A stretch of 64,000 nucleotides of DNA from Octadecabacter arcticus 238 (GCF_000155735.2 NC_020908.1:124001-188000); one strand, 5' to 3'. Numbered from the stretch's first letter, positions 9,285 to 20,854 are shown. Numbers and translations: made by a program. The notes: generated by a model from the sequence alone, not told the origin.

Positions 9285-9633
9285 CGGTCAGGGCAATTCT
9301 CACTCGGTTCATTTCAGCCGCGCTCACCAGCAGGTAGTCACGCTGATGGGTCGAGATGACAAAGACGCCCAAGCCCGCAGTTGAGATTGGCGTGACGGCG
9401 GCCATAACGACACCGGGTTCGTCCAGTGCGGCCAATGTGTCGACCCGCAGCACCGTCCAGCCCGTGTTGGCGGTGTCCGGCGCGCGGTTGGCGAGGCAGA
9501 CAATCGACAGTTCATCATTCGCGCGGGTGATATTAACCAGACCAACGCCGTCCGCCCAGTCGGGCAGCTCTGCAAATGCAGGTAGGCGGGTAATGGCGTA
9601 TTCGCCAGAAAGGGGCGTAAAGGACAATTTCAT
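9262..9633 (-). CDS. ACT-domain protein
   Basis: The product is about 123 residues from the ATG at 9633. It reads as two small beta-alpha-beta units, with GVGLVNITRANDELSIVC in the first half and STAGLGVFVISTHQRDYLLV in the second. This resembles the tandem ACT proteins related to CASTOR-type amino-acid sensors, which bind amino acids allosterically. It is divergent from ilvD with about 110 bases between, so a link to branched-chain amino acid levels is possible but unproven. A longer frame reaches 9696 but has no better start. Confidence 0.7.
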   Translation of the reverse strand: MKLSFTPLSGEYAITRLPAFAELPDWADGVGLVNITRANDELSIVCLANRAPDTANTGWTVLRVDTLAALDEPGVVMAAVTPISTAGLGVFVISTHQRDYLLVSAAEMNRVRIALTDAGHTLA

Positions 9634-9742
9634 GTGACCAGATTGCCGCGTGCCGGAGCCTAAGCCAAGTCTATTGCGACTTGTAGACATAGCCACAGCG
9701 ATTTAGACCGATTGCAGCTTAGATTTCCCGAAAGGTAGAGCG

Positions 9743-11476
9743 ATGACCAACAACCGCACTGACAAGACGAACCTGCCCAGCCGCCACGTCACGGAAGGCC
9801 CAAGCCGCGCGCCTCACCGTTCGTATTTCTACGCGATGGACCTGACCGAAGAGCAGATCAATCAGCCGTTCGTCGGTGTGGCCACCTGTTGGAACGAGGC
9901 GGCGCCTTGTAACATCGCGCTGAACTGGCAGGCGCAATCGGTCAAGCGTGGCGTCAAAGAAGCCCACGGCACCCCGCGCGAATTCACCACGATCACTGTC
10001 ACCGACGGTCTTGCGATGGGCCACGAGGGCATGCGGTCGTCATTGGCATCGCGCGACGCGATTGCGGACACGGTCGAACTGACGATGCGCGGCCATTGCT
10101 ACGATGCGATTGTCGGGCTTGCTGGCTGCGACAAATCCCTGCCGGGGATGATGATGGCGATGGTGCGTCTGAACACACCGTCGGTGTTTATGTATGGCGG
10201 GTCGATCCTGCCGGGGCGCCACGAGGGCAAAGACATCACCGTGCAAGATATGTTCGAGGCCGTTGGTAAATACCAAGCGGGTCAAATGACCGACGCGGAA
10301 TTGGCTGTGCTGGAACGGGTTGCCTGCCCGTCCGCTGGTGCCTGTGGTGGTCAATTTACCGCCAACACGATGGCATGTGTGTCCGAGGCGATTGGTTTGG
10401 CATTGCTGAATTCGTCCGGAATGCCCGCACCCTATGAGGACCGCGCCCAATATGGTGAGGCATCGGGAGTTGCGGTTATGAACCTGATCGCAAAGAATAT
10501 CCGCGCGCGGGATGTGGTGACGCGCAAGTCGCTGGAAAATGCGGCACGCGTTGTGGCCTGTACGGGTGGGTCAACCAATGCGGGTCTGCACCTGCCCGCA
10601 ATTGCCCACGAAGCGGGTATTGATTTCAACCTGTTCGACGTCTGCGATATTTTCCACGACACGCCATATTTCGTCGACCTAAAACCGGGTGGTCAGTACG
10701 TGGCCAAAGACCTGTTTGAGGTCGGTGGTGTCCCAGTCGTGATGAAAGAATTGCGCAAGGCGGGCCTGTGGCATGACGATTGCATGACGTCCAGCGGCAA
10801 GGTCATTGGCGAAGAATTGGACATGATCAAAGGCGAAGCAGACGGCACAGTCATCTATCCGGTCGAAAATCCGATCACCAAAACTGGCGGCGTTGTTGGG
10901 CTGAAGGGCAACCTCGCCCCTGAAGGCGCGATCGTGAAGGTCGCAGGCATGTCTGACGCCGAACAAGTCTTTAGCGGCCCCGCGCGGGTGTTTGAGTGCG
11001 AAGAGGACGCGTTCGCGGCGGTCAAAGCACGGACCTACAAAGAAGGCGAGGTACTGGTTATCCGCAACGAGGGGCCATCCGGTGGCCCGGGTATGCGTGA
11101 AATGCTGGCGACGACGGCGGCGCTGTCCGGTCAGGGCATGGGCAAGAAGGTCGCGCTGATCACCGATGGTCGCTTTAGCGGCGCAACGCGGGGCTTTTGT
11201 GTTGGCCACGTTGGCCCAGAGGCCGCACATGGCGGGCCGATCGCGATGCTGAAAGACGGAGATATAATTACGATGAACGCGGTGACAGGTGAATTGTCGG
11301 TCGATCTGACGGACGCCGAACTGGCGCAGCGCAAAGCCGATTGGGCCGGTCCGAAAGAGACGCTTTATGCGTCCGGTGCGTTGTGGAAATATGCGCAACT
11401 GGTGGGTGGTGCGCTCAACGGCGCGGTTACGCACCCGGGCGCGAAACACGAACGCCACATCTATATGGATCTGTAA
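9743..11476 (+). CDS. ilvD: dihydroxy-acid dehydratase
   Basis: The 577-residue product is full length for the short IlvD type. It carries the iron-sulfur ligands C56, C129 and C201 (in [18 protein letters not shown] and CPSAGACGG), the Lys of CDKS, and the C-terminal [10 protein letters not shown] motif. It dehydrates 2,3-dihydroxy-isovalerate and 2,3-dihydroxy-3-methylvalerate in valine and isoleucine synthesis. The start has an AAAGG box seven bases upstream. The next gene begins five bases after the stop. Confidence 0.97.
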   Translation: MTNNRTDKTNLPSRHVTEGPSRAPHRSYFYAMDLTEEQINQPFVGVATCWNEAAPCNIALNWQAQSVKRGVKEAHGTPREFTTITVTDGLAMGHEGMRSSLASRDAIADTVELTMRGHCYDAIVGLAGCDKSLPGMMMAMVRLNTPSVFMYGGSILPGRHEGKDITVQDMFEAVGKYQAGQMTDAELAVLERVACPSAGACGGQFTANTMACVSEAIGLALLNSSGMPAPYEDRAQYGEASGVAVMNLIAKNIRARDVVTRKSLENAARVVACTGGSTNAGLHLPAIAHEAGIDFNLFDVCDIFHDTPYFVDLKPGGQYVAKDLFEVGGVPVVMKELRKAGLWHDDCMTSSGKVIGEELDMIKGEADGTVIYPVENPITKTGGVVGLKGNLAPEGAIVKVAGMSDAEQVFSGPARVFECEEDAFAAVKARTYKEGEVLVIRNEGPSGGPGMREMLATTAALSGQGMGKKVALITDGRFSGATRGFCVGHVGPEAAHGGPIAMLKDGDIITMNAVTGELSVDLTDAELAQRKADWAGPKETLYASGALWKYAQLVGGALNGAVTHPGAKHERHIYMDL

Positions 11477-11481
11477 CAATC

Positions 11482-12165
11482 ATGTGGCTGCGTGAGTGTG
11501 TTTTGGCCGTCGCCGTGTTTGGTTTGGGCGGCTGCGAAGGTGGAACGGGCGGGGTGATGGGCCAATTTGGCAGCATCGTAGCCGCGCCCGACGCCACCAA
11601 CCAGGGCACACGCACGCTGTCGCTGCTTGGGGGTGATGTCCGCGTGCGCGGGCCGCAGGGTTACTGTGTTGACCAAGCGGCCAGCCATGCGCGGCGCGGT
11701 TTTGCGGTGTTGGCCGGATGCGCGTTGTTGTCGGACGGCACTGCAGTGATGCCGAACCTTGACGGATTAATCACCGTGCAGTTTGGCGATGAAAACACGG
11801 CGAGCGTCACCGACAACGAAGACGCCTTGGCAGAATTTTTGAAGACGGACGCGGGACGTGGTTTGTTGGCTGGCAGCGGTGATCAGGCGCATGTGTCGCA
11901 GGTCGCAACGATCGCTGACCAAGTGGGCGTTTTGGTGCGGTTCCAAGATGCGTCTGGCCCCACTTTCAGAGGCACGGCGGGCCCGCAGTGGCGCGGGTTC
12001 CTGGACATCAACGGGCGACTTGCGACGATATCCGTGCTGAGCTTTGAGCGCAGAGCGTTAAGCCGTGGTGAAGGAGAACGTTTGCTGGTCGTGGCGATGG
12101 CTGAATTGGCGCGAGCCAACGCGCCAGCTGTCGCGACAGATGCAGCATCTAGAGATAACGGCTGA
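11482..12165 (+). CDS. lipoprotein, unknown function
   Basis: The start at 11482 is chosen because it gives a short signal with a lipobox (GLGGC, Cys18) directly behind ilvD. The mature part, about 210 residues, contains YCVDQAASHARRGFAVLAGC, which looks like a two-Cys outer-envelope domain. It probably sits in the periplasm or outer membrane, since Glu rather than Asp follows the Cys. I do not recognise a characterised family. Five-base spacing to ilvD suggests co-transcription. A weak AT-rich hairpin at 12188-12210 follows it. Confidence 0.75.
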   Translation: MWLRECVLAVAVFGLGGCEGGTGGVMGQFGSIVAAPDATNQGTRTLSLLGGDVRVRGPQGYCVDQAASHARRGFAVLAGCALLSDGTAVMPNLDGLITVQFGDENTASVTDNEDALAEFLKTDAGRGLLAGSGDQAHVSQVATIADQVGVLVRFQDASGPTFRGTAGPQWRGFLDINGRLATISVLSFERRALSRGEGERLLVVAMAELARANAPAVATDAASRDNG

Positions 12166-12251
12166 ATTGACGGAGATTAATCCGCTAATTGTTTCCTTTT
12201 ACGAAACAATTTGGCATGTATGGTTTCGACAAAAGGATTCTATCGGACTCC

Positions 12252-13025
12252 ATGGGACAACGACGTACAAGATTGTTTGAAAAGCTGCTGTCGCGGCGTG
12301 TGCGGGCACATTGGTCCCGCGCAGCGCGTGAGGCAGGCACGACGGATTTGTCTATACTGCGCGATCAGCGTTCTGAAGCGCGCATTTTACGCCAAAAACT
12401 GGATGAGCTGATCTATACCGCCGACAGTCGCCTTGCATTGCCGCGCATCGGATCATCGACTTTTCCCAAGCCAGCGGGCACGGATTGGTCGTGGAGGCCG
12501 CAACTGTGGCGTGGCGCGCTGCCGTTCAAGGGGATCAGTGCCGTCGACAGCAAAACAGTGCTGGGTGATGAGGTGACGATTTTTCATGACTGACAGATTT
12601 CGGAACTGCCGCTGCGCCAACTGCGCAACACCCGCGAAGAGGACTTGGCCTCGTTCGGTTTGCGCATGGACGTGTTCCAGTTCGACGGGTCGTTTCTTAG
12701 CCTTGTTCTGACGTTGCCGCGCTCATCGTGTGAAGGATTGACGCGGAGACATCTTTTGCGGATGGAAGCGATCGTGGAGACAGAAAGCCCACTGGAGATT
12801 TTCGCGCGCCTGAACGTGCGCCACGGGCCGAATACCGAACAGATTGTGCGTGAACTGCCACTTGATGATGGCAAGGTGATGGTTGAGTTCGATCTTGCTT
12901 ACACCAAGCTGAACGAAAAGCGCGTTGAAGCCATGTGGGTCGATTTGATCTTTGAGGGACCACAGATGAACCAAGTGACGATCCGCGATATGACATTTTC
13001 GCGCAATCCACGCGCTGAACTTTAG
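12252..13025 (+). pseudogene. DUF6478-type protein, broken by an in-frame TGA
   Basis: From the ATG at 12252 (MGQRRTRLFEKLLSRRV) the frame runs to TGA at 12591-12593 and continues in the same frame as SELPLRQLRNTREEDLASF and DVFQFDGSFLSLVLTLP, ending at 13025. The whole reads as one protein of about 257 residues of the type annotated DUF6478 in Rhodobacterales, with a coiled-coil start and a beta-rich body. The interruption falls between FHD and QISELPL. A product ending at the TGA would have 113 residues and lack the main domain. Confidence 0.75.
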
Positions 13026-13035
13026 GGGGTCGTCA

Positions 13036-13425
13036 ATGTCCGACAAGATAGAGCTGACGAAACTGCGCCTTGTTGAAGGGGTCTGGCATGGGTCGCTAAA
13101 GCACCACGGGCGTGACGGCACGTGGCAGCCGAATATCGAAGTGACACATTTGGATTTTCCAGTCGACGGGGTCGATGTTCAAGAAGACCGCGTCGAGGAG
13201 TGCTGGCACGTGAGAGTGCCGATCCCAGTCGACAGAATTGCCGACGGAGTCCAGACGTTTGTGATCAGGGATCTCCGTGAGGATATGTTGCTTGGCAGCT
13301 TTTCAATCGTGGCCGGGGATGCATTGGCAGAAGACATCCGCGCCGAGTTGTCGTTGCTGCGCGCGGAACTGGACATGTTGAAGAAAGCGTTCCGGCGTCA
13401 TTGCGTTGAGACGTCGGGTAACTGA
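13036..13425 (+). CDS. conserved hypothetical protein with C-terminal coiled coil
   Basis: The 129-residue protein has a beta-rich body (about 5-95) and a C-terminal helix with heptad spacing (DIRAELSLLRAELDMLKKAF) that should form a coiled coil. No signal peptide or membrane span is present. It starts 10 bases after the broken DUF6478 gene with GGGG upstream of the ATG, so the two were probably one operon and partners. I do not recognise a function. Confidence 0.72.
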   Translation: MSDKIELTKLRLVEGVWHGSLKHHGRDGTWQPNIEVTHLDFPVDGVDVQEDRVEECWHVRVPIPVDRIADGVQTFVIRDLREDMLLGSFSIVAGDALAEDIRAELSLLRAELDMLKKAFRRHCVETSGN

Positions 13426-13441
13426 GCTAGGTTAGGATCGA

Positions 13442-13496
13442 ATTGGCTGCGCCAATCCGATTAAGTGGGGGCCAACCCCCACTCCCCCGGGATATT
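13442..13496. repeat. double hairpin with a possible Rhodobacterales intergenic repeat
   Basis: Two hairpins follow the coiled-coil gene: attggc-tgc-gccaat (13442-13456) and a 7-bp G/C stem with a ccaa loop (13465-13482). They are followed by tcccccgggatatt. I recall G/C hairpins followed by a CCCGGGATATT-like string between genes of this order, so this may be a dispersed repeat; within this window I noticed only this copy. It may also help end transcription, although no T-run follows. Confidence 0.45.
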
Positions 13497-13534
13497 GTCA
13501 AAGCAAAGACGGGGTGACGCGGCGTTTGAGGTGA

Positions 13535-15604
<2,070 letters not shown>

Positions 15605-15628
15605 TCAACCGCCAGAGATGAAACCGGT

Positions 15629-15922
15629 ATGATGACGTTCAGCAAGTGGATCGCATTCGGGATGCGGGCGCTGGGCGTCGCGGCCTGTTCATTCACAGGT
15701 CCAGTACCCAACCACGATGCGGAAATTATTGTGGTTGGGGATTCGATCCTTGCCTGGCATCGCAACTCTGCGCGCTCTATTCCCAGTTTTGTGGCACAGT
15801 TGAGCGGATTAACAGTGAGCGATGTGTCAATCCGCAGCGCGCCGTTTTTGGGGCCGAATGGTATCCCGACGCAATATGTTGCCAGCGATTGGGACTGGGT
15901 CATCGCAAGAAACGGCCGCTAA
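15629..15922 (+). pseudogene. SGNH/GDSL hydrolase, 3'-truncated remnant
   Basis: The 97-residue frame has a lipoprotein-like start (ALGVAACSF, lipobox Cys) and the block I signature of SGNH hydrolases (IIVVGDSILAW), then PTQYVASDWDWVIA, where the frame ends. Family members carry on with the GxND oxyanion block and the catalytic DxxH block, both absent here, and no other frame before 16069 supplies them. It is best read as the 5' stump of a secreted esterase gene. The 147 bases that follow hold nothing else I can identify. Confidence 0.65.
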
Positions 15923-16069
15923 CTGGGGCGGGACACACACCGCGTTTCGCTGTTTCCCTCCCCGCAACAGTCCTGCCAATACCCTGCAATTGTCAGGCCA
16001 GTGCCGCAGTGCTGCCCCTTTTGGTGGCGATACAGGTTCTCGAACAATAGACCTATCCGAGGATTGAGT

Positions 16070-16975
16070 ATGGATCGCCTTACCGAAATGGAAGCCTTCG
16101 CCACTGTTGTGGATCAGGGTGGATTCACAGACGCAGCCAAGAAGATGGGGATTTCCAAGTCCGCCGTTTCCAAGCATGTGTCATCCCTTGAGGCGCGCCT
16201 TGGTGCCCGTCTTTTAAACCGCACAACGCGGCGTGTGTCGCCGACTGAAATCGGCCTTGCCTATTACGACCGCGCGCGGCGCGTTCTGAATGATGCAGGC
16301 GAAGCGGACGCACTGGTCACATCGATGCAATCCGCACCTTCTGGGCTGTTGCGCATTTCTGTGGCGACGGATTTTGGGGTCAATCACCTCTCGCCGGTTC
16401 TTGGTGATTTCCTTGGGGAGTTTCCTGACATCACGGTCAACATGGTTCTCAACAACCGCTACGTTGAACTGATTTCTGAAGGCTTCGACATGGCGATCCG
16501 GATTGGTGAACTTGAAGACAGCACATTACGCGCCCGTAAGCTGACCGAAACATCGCGTCGCATGGTCGCGTCACCGGGGTATTTCGAACAATACGGGCAG
16601 CCACAAAAGATCGACGATCTGAACGATCACAAGCTGCTACACTATTCCAACCAGTCAAATTCTGCTGTGTGGAAGCTGAAAGCGCCCTCAGGTGAAAAAC
16701 GCCAAGTGCGCACCGCTGGTTGGCTGACAGTCAATGACGGCCAGTCCCTGCTGAACGCCGCGATTTCCGGTCTTGGAATCGCGTATCTGCCGTCATTCCT
16801 ATATGCAGATGCGCTGGCCAAAGGCCTTGTCGTGGAAGCGATCCCTGATCTGCCGGTCGACACCCAAGGGATTTACGCGGTCTATCCACCGGGCCGTTTT
16901 ACGCAGCCCAAGGTGCGTGCGTTCATAGATTTTCTCGTGCATTCGTTTGCAGAGAAGGGCCCAGATATCTGGTAG
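16070..16975 (+). CDS. LysR-family transcriptional regulator
   Basis: The 301-residue product has an N-terminal winged helix-turn-helix (about 1-60, with FTDAAKKMGISKSAVSKHV) and a LysR co-inducer domain starting near residue 90. It belongs to the large CrgA/DmlR-like group of LTTRs. The ATG at 16070 is chosen because it gives the standard MDRLTEMEAF start; the frame is open further upstream. No divergent target gene lies next to it, since the neighbour upstream is a gene stump, so the regulated gene may have been lost. A good terminator follows. Confidence 0.9.
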   Translation: MDRLTEMEAFATVVDQGGFTDAAKKMGISKSAVSKHVSSLEARLGARLLNRTTRRVSPTEIGLAYYDRARRVLNDAGEADALVTSMQSAPSGLLRISVATDFGVNHLSPVLGDFLGEFPDITVNMVLNNRYVELISEGFDMAIRIGELEDSTLRARKLTETSRRMVASPGYFEQYGQPQKIDDLNDHKLLHYSNQSNSAVWKLKAPSGEKRQVRTAGWLTVNDGQSLLNAAISGLGIAYLPSFLYADALAKGLVVEAIPDLPVDTQGIYAVYPPGRFTQPKVRAFIDFLVHSFAEKGPDIW

Positions 16976-17036
16976 CCCGACCAAGGGTCCAGCGACCCTA
17001 TTAAAATTCGCCTGGGGCCACGTGCCCACACCTTAG

Positions 17037-17073
17037 CGCAGCCCAAGCAAATTCTTGCGGGCTGCGTTTTTTT
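17037..17073 (+). terminator. rho-independent terminator of the LysR gene
   Basis: An 8-bp stem (cgcagccc at 17037-17044 with gggctgcg at 17059-17066) is followed by seven T. It lies about 60 bases past the LysR stop and before the convergent OmpA-like gene. Confidence 0.88.
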
Positions 17074-17102
17074 GTGCGCCAAACGTCAAGCACGACGTGG
17101 CG

Positions 17103-18038
17103 CTACTGGGTCGACGTAATGATGACTTCGACGCGGCGGTTTGCCTCGCGGCCCTCTTCGGTCAGGTTCGACGCGACAGGGGAAAGGTAGCCCATACCCT
17201 GCGCATCAAGCTGGTGGCGGGGGATGTCGTAGGTCGTGACCAACCGTTCAAGCACTGACCCTGCACGGCGTTTGGACAGTGCGATATTTCCGTCTAGCGA
17301 CCCGAAAAAATCTGTATGGCCGACCAGTGCAACCGTGCGATCAGGATTCGCGATGAGGTAGTCCGCGAGATATTGGAGCGATCCAAAGATGGCATCGCCA
17401 AGTTGTGCCGACCCAGTTTCGAACACCAAGCCTGACAAGATAAACCGCCCCTGATCTTCGAGCGACTGCGCGAGATCGCCGGTTATTGTCGCCACCTCAG
17501 CGCGAACGCCACGCACCTCAGGCGCATCTGCGGCCGCCACTGTTGCGCCGTTAGCAGCGCCAACACGGATGATTTGAATGAACCCCGCCGACGAGGAGCG
17601 ACTGGCCAGCAGGCTGAGCAATTCGACCGTGCCATCAACGCTGCGTTGCGTTGCGATAAAGCGGTAATCGCCCAAATCGACATGCATCGCGGGGGCTGGC
17701 AACACCGGCGTGGCGAAGCGAAAATCAAAACCGCCGCAGGCGTCGTCGGTGCAGGTGAACAGCACCTCGAACCCGGCTTGCGTCAACTGGTCTCGCAGGG
17801 GCTGTAGCAATTGCAGCGTGGTCAGACCAGCCGCATCAATGCGCCATGCCTGTTGGCGCACTTCGCCCGTTCCAGTCAAAACGGGTAGCCCTGTGGGGGT
17901 CCACGCTGCGGTAGGCATGGCGTAACTGTCCAGCCCCGAGACATCTTTGACCACAAGCGTTGCGTTGCCGGGCATGTCGAGGGTGACAGCCGCCGCCTGT
18001 ATCGGCGCAAGGATGAGGAGGGCGAGGAGGCGGATCAT
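17103..18038 (-). CDS. OmpA-family peptidoglycan-binding protein
   Basis: The 311-residue protein starts with a signal peptide (MIRLLALLILAPIQAAA). Its C-terminal domain (about 200-311) is OmpA-like, with LVGHTDFFGSLDGN, the segment that binds diaminopimelate in peptidoglycan, and EANRRVEVII. The middle part has two Cys (CTDDAC) and is not a beta-barrel I recognise. It is probably a periplasmic protein tied to the cell wall. Its start overlaps the stop of the peroxidase gene by four bases, at the end of a four-gene operon. Confidence 0.85.
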   Translation of the reverse strand: MIRLLALLILAPIQAAAVTLDMPGNATLVVKDVSGLDSYAMPTAAWTPTGLPVLTGTGEVRQQAWRIDAAGLTTLQLLQPLRDQLTQAGFEVLFTCTDDACGGFDFRFATPVLPAPAMHVDLGDYRFIATQRSVDGTVELLSLLASRSSSAGFIQIIRVGAANGATVAAADAPEVRGVRAEVATITGDLAQSLEDQGRFILSGLVFETGSAQLGDAIFGSLQYLADYLIANPDRTVALVGHTDFFGSLDGNIALSKRRAGSVLERLVTTYDIPRHQLDAQGMGYLSPVASNLTEEGREANRRVEVIITSTQ

Positions 18039-18604
18039 CGGTTTTGGGAATGATAGTCGTCGTTGGGGCGCATATCCGTGGCGCTGGCCATGCGGTTGGT
18101 CATGTTGAAGAACCCTGTCACGGACGCGATGTCCCAGATGTCCCGGTCGCTAAGCCCTGCGTCACGCAGTGTTTGGCGGTCAGCCTCAGTCGTTTCAGCG
18201 CTGGCTTTGGTAATTTTTTCAGCGAACGTCAGCATGGCCGTTTGGCGCACATCAAGGTCCGCAGCGTGCCAGTTCATCACCAGCATCTCGCCAAGTTTTG
18301 GATCGCTCGACAGCGCACGCACGGCCTGACCATGGGCCGTCAGGCAGTAAAAGCACTTATTTATCGACGACACGACCACCGCGATCATTTCACGTTCGAG
18401 TTTGCTAAGGCCAGAATCGGCCAGCATCACATCATTGTACATCGCCGAGAATGTGTCAAATTTCGCAGTGTCGAAGGCATAAGCCGCCAGCACATTGGGC
18501 ACGAACCCCAGCTTGTCATCACAGATGCCAAAGTACTTGGCGATGTGATCCGGCAGCGGATCAAGGGGCGGCAGGTTCAGGGCGGTGGGCAGTGTTTTGG
18601 TCAT
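18035..18604 (-). CDS. AhpD-like peroxidase-related protein (carboxymuconolactone decarboxylase family)
   Basis: The 189-residue protein carries the AhpD-type redox centre CFYCLTAHG (C84, C87, H91) in an all-helical CMD-family fold. Members of the uncharacterised peroxidase-related subgroup have this motif and length. It probably reduces peroxides or serves as a disulfide relay, but the electron partner is unknown. It starts one base after the stop of the upstream GNAT gene. Confidence 0.85.
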   Translation of the reverse strand: MTKTLPTALNLPPLDPLPDHIAKYFGICDDKLGFVPNVLAAYAFDTAKFDTFSAMYNDVMLADSGLSKLEREMIAVVVSSINKCFYCLTAHGQAVRALSSDPKLGEMLVMNWHAADLDVRQTAMLTFAEKITKASAETTEADRQTLRDAGLSDRDIWDIASVTGFFNMTNRMASATDMRPNDDYHSQNR

Positions 18605-19318
18605 CTAAGCCTCCGGATGGATACGATAATGATATCCTCCCACAGGGGTCAACCCGAGGGAAGTGTAGAGCGCGTTTGCCGCGACGTTGGCCTTTGTCAC
18701 CAGCAGGGAGATCGTGTGTGCGTCACGTTCTTGCGCCCAAAATGCAAGGGCGCGGATCATGTGGCGACCAGGGCCCTGACGGCGAAACGCGTGCGTGGTT
18801 TCAATCGCATGCAGCATGGCGGTGCCATCGTAGATGGTGCCAAACGCGGTTCCAGCGGGTGTGTCATGAACGCGGCCAAGCACAGTGGTTTTCGGACCAG
18901 TGGCGCGGGCCATGATCGCAAGGCGGGCGTCATCAATGCCACCCGCGTCCCAGATTTCCGCCTGCGTCGCCAAGGGCGGCCAGACTTGAAAACAGGTAAC
19001 AGCAGGGGGGCGTTGCGTCGCGATTTGCGCAATCGGCGCTGTGTAATAGGTCACGGGGTCTTTGATGTGGTAGCCCGCAGCGGTGAGAGTCATGTCGAGG
19101 GTATCTTCGCCGTGGCGCACCATGAACAGCGGTGTCTGACCAAGGGCGCGCATTGCGACCTCTGCACTGGCGAGTGTCGCGTCCGGTTCCAGTTGCGATG
19201 CCGCAGATACGCGACTGCCGCCACCGGCCCCGTTGCGGATTGTCCAACCGTCTTGGTGCGCAAATGATTTGGCAGGCCATGTGGCATCAATCAGCGCGGT
19301 GAGGTCTTGCGGTGTCAT
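18605..19318 (-). CDS. GNAT-family N-acetyltransferase
   Basis: The 237-residue protein has its GNAT domain in the C-terminal half, with the acetyl-CoA loop FRRQGPGRHMIRAL and the late segment VTKANVAANALYTSLGL, followed by GYHYRI. The N-terminal half is less conserved and may form a second, degenerate GNAT lobe. The substrate is unknown. It is co-translated with the cinA-like gene upstream (ATGA overlap). Confidence 0.85.
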   Translation of the reverse strand: MTPQDLTALIDATWPAKSFAHQDGWTIRNGAGGGSRVSAASQLEPDATLASAEVAMRALGQTPLFMVRHGEDTLDMTLTAAGYHIKDPVTYYTAPIAQIATQRPPAVTCFQVWPPLATQAEIWDAGGIDDARLAIMARATGPKTTVLGRVHDTPAGTAFGTIYDGTAMLHAIETTHAFRRQGPGRHMIRALAFWAQERDAHTISLLVTKANVAANALYTSLGLTPVGGYHYRIHPEA

Positions 19319-20037
19319 GCAGGAAAAGCGGCCACGAGCCTGACCATCGCTGCTTCGATGCGCGCCATGTCTTGGCCACGGATCACAATGTTAGCCCCGT
19401 ATTTGCCATCTTTTTGGAACGGATAGGATCCAATGGACAGGTCTGCAAAATCTATGACCAAGGCCCCGAGCGGTCCGGCAATATCGCCCTCGCCACGATC
19501 AATGCGCAGGGTTTGCGACAACATCGGCGCGCCACCTGTCAGGGTCGGCAGAACGCTGGCGACCATGGCCTGAAACACAGACGGGACACCGGCCATCACA
19601 TGCACGTTTTGCACGCTAAACCCCGGTGCGATGCTGACCGGATTGTCGATCAGGGTGGCACTGTCGGGAATGCGGGCCATGCGCAGGCGCGCCTCGTTCA
19701 GGTCCTTACCGTCGCGATCATAATGGGCCTGCAACAGCGCGCGGGCGTCGGGGCGCACATCAATATGGTCATCAAACGCGGCAGCGATGCAATCGGCGGT
19801 GATGTCGTCATGGGTCGGGCCGATTCCGCCGGACGTGAACACATTGTCATAGGCGGCCGAAAGCGCCTGCACAGCGGCGACAATGTCGGCGGCATCATCG
19901 CTGACAACACGCACTTCGCGCAAGTCGATCCCGTGTTCGGTCAACTGCCCCGCAAGGTGGTACATATTTGCGTCGCGCGTGCGACCGGACAGGATTTCGT
20001 CCCCGATAACGAGCATGGCGGCGGTTGGGTTTTGCAT
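19315..20037 (-). CDS. CinA-like molybdopterin-binding domain protein
   Basis: The 240-residue product consists of the MoCF/CinA N-terminal domain only, with VIGDEILSGRTRDAN at the start, the TSGGIGPTHDDITAD core and VMAGVPSVFQAM. It lacks the C-terminal nicotinamide-nucleotide amidase domain of long CinA, so NMN deamidase activity is not expected from this gene; the domain alone is associated with ADP-ribose pyrophosphatase activity in CinA. It heads the four-gene operon ending in the OmpA-like gene, divergent from sfsA with a 39-base gap. Confidence 0.85.
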   Translation of the reverse strand: MQNPTAAMLVIGDEILSGRTRDANMYHLAGQLTEHGIDLREVRVVSDDAADIVAAVQALSAAYDNVFTSGGIGPTHDDITADCIAAAFDDHIDVRPDARALLQAHYDRDGKDLNEARLRMARIPDSATLIDNPVSIAPGFSVQNVHVMAGVPSVFQAMVASVLPTLTGGAPMLSQTLRIDRGEGDIAGPLGALVIDFADLSIGSYPFQKDGKYGANIVIRGQDMARIEAAMVRLVAAFPA

Positions 20038-20076
20038 AATGTTCTCCTGCGCTTTAGCATGGTATAACTCGCGCTT

Positions 20077-20775
20077 ATGCGCTTTGCCACACCCCTTGTT
20101 CCCGCCCGCTTGATCCGCCGCTACATGCGGTTTCTGTCAGATGTTGAACTGAACGACGGCATGGTCGTAAAGGCCCATTGCCCGAATCCTGGATCAATGA
20201 TGGGTCTCAAAGACGATGGCGTGCGGGTGTGGATCGAAGGTAATAATGATCCTAAGAAAAAGCTCGACTGGGGATGGCGGTTGGTTGAACTGCCCGATGC
20301 CTTTGTAGGGATTGATACGGGGGCTGCGAACAAGATTGTCGCTGAGGCGTTGGCAGGTGGAATTGATGGGCTGGACGGCTACGACCTTGTCCGTCCTGAG
20401 GTAAAATACCGCGAGAAAAGCCGCGTGGACTTTCTGCTGACAGGCGACGGGCGACGCGATTGCTACCTTGAGGTCAAATCGGTGACCTTGTCGCGCAAGG
20501 CGCGTCTGGCGGAATTTCCTGACAGCGTTACAGCGCGTGGCGCAAAGCATTTGGGCGATCTGGCCGCGATGGTGGTACAGGGCCACCGTGCGGTGCTTTT
20601 GTTTTTAGTGCAACGGACCGACTGCACGCGCGTGACCTTGGCTGCTGATCTTGACCCGACATATGCCGCAGCGTTCAAGGTCGCACAGGCGGCAGGGGTT
20701 GAAATCATGTGTTTTAGCTGTGCGATTTCGCCTGACGGGATCACTATGACAGGACAATTGCCGTTCGATCCGTAG
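20077..20775 (+). CDS. sfsA: DNA/RNA nuclease SfsA (sugar fermentation stimulation protein)
   Basis: The 232-residue protein is full length, with HCPNPGSMMGL near residues 30-40, the SRVDFLLTGDGRRDCYLEVKS block with acidic and Lys residues of a PD-(D/E)XK-like site, and FPDSVTARGAKHL. SfsA has been described as a maltose-metabolism regulator and more recently as a nuclease; the cellular role is not settled. It is transcribed with map or stands alone, with a 79-base gap before map. Confidence 0.93.
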   Translation: MRFATPLVPARLIRRYMRFLSDVELNDGMVVKAHCPNPGSMMGLKDDGVRVWIEGNNDPKKKLDWGWRLVELPDAFVGIDTGAANKIVAEALAGGIDGLDGYDLVRPEVKYREKSRVDFLLTGDGRRDCYLEVKSVTLSRKARLAEFPDSVTARGAKHLGDLAAMVVQGHRAVLLFLVQRTDCTRVTLAADLDPTYAAAFKVAQAAGVEIMCFSCAISPDGITMTGQLPFDP

Positions 20776-20854
20776 CGCCGAGTTTTTTGGCGGAAACGAT
20801 ACAAGGGGTTTAGAATCCGCAAAGTTTATCCTATTTGGAAGACAAACAAGAAGG

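Noticed and set aside
12591..12593. The in-frame TGA as a selenocysteine codon
   Set aside because: I see no SECIS-like hairpin right after the TGA, no selenocysteine genes in the window, and no known selenoprotein in this family. Other broken genes nearby make a nonsense mutation more likely.
18044..19267. A 407-residue plus-strand frame opposite the cinA-like operon
   Set aside because: It is antisense to three well-supported genes, is rich in His, Gly and Arg, and shows no domain.
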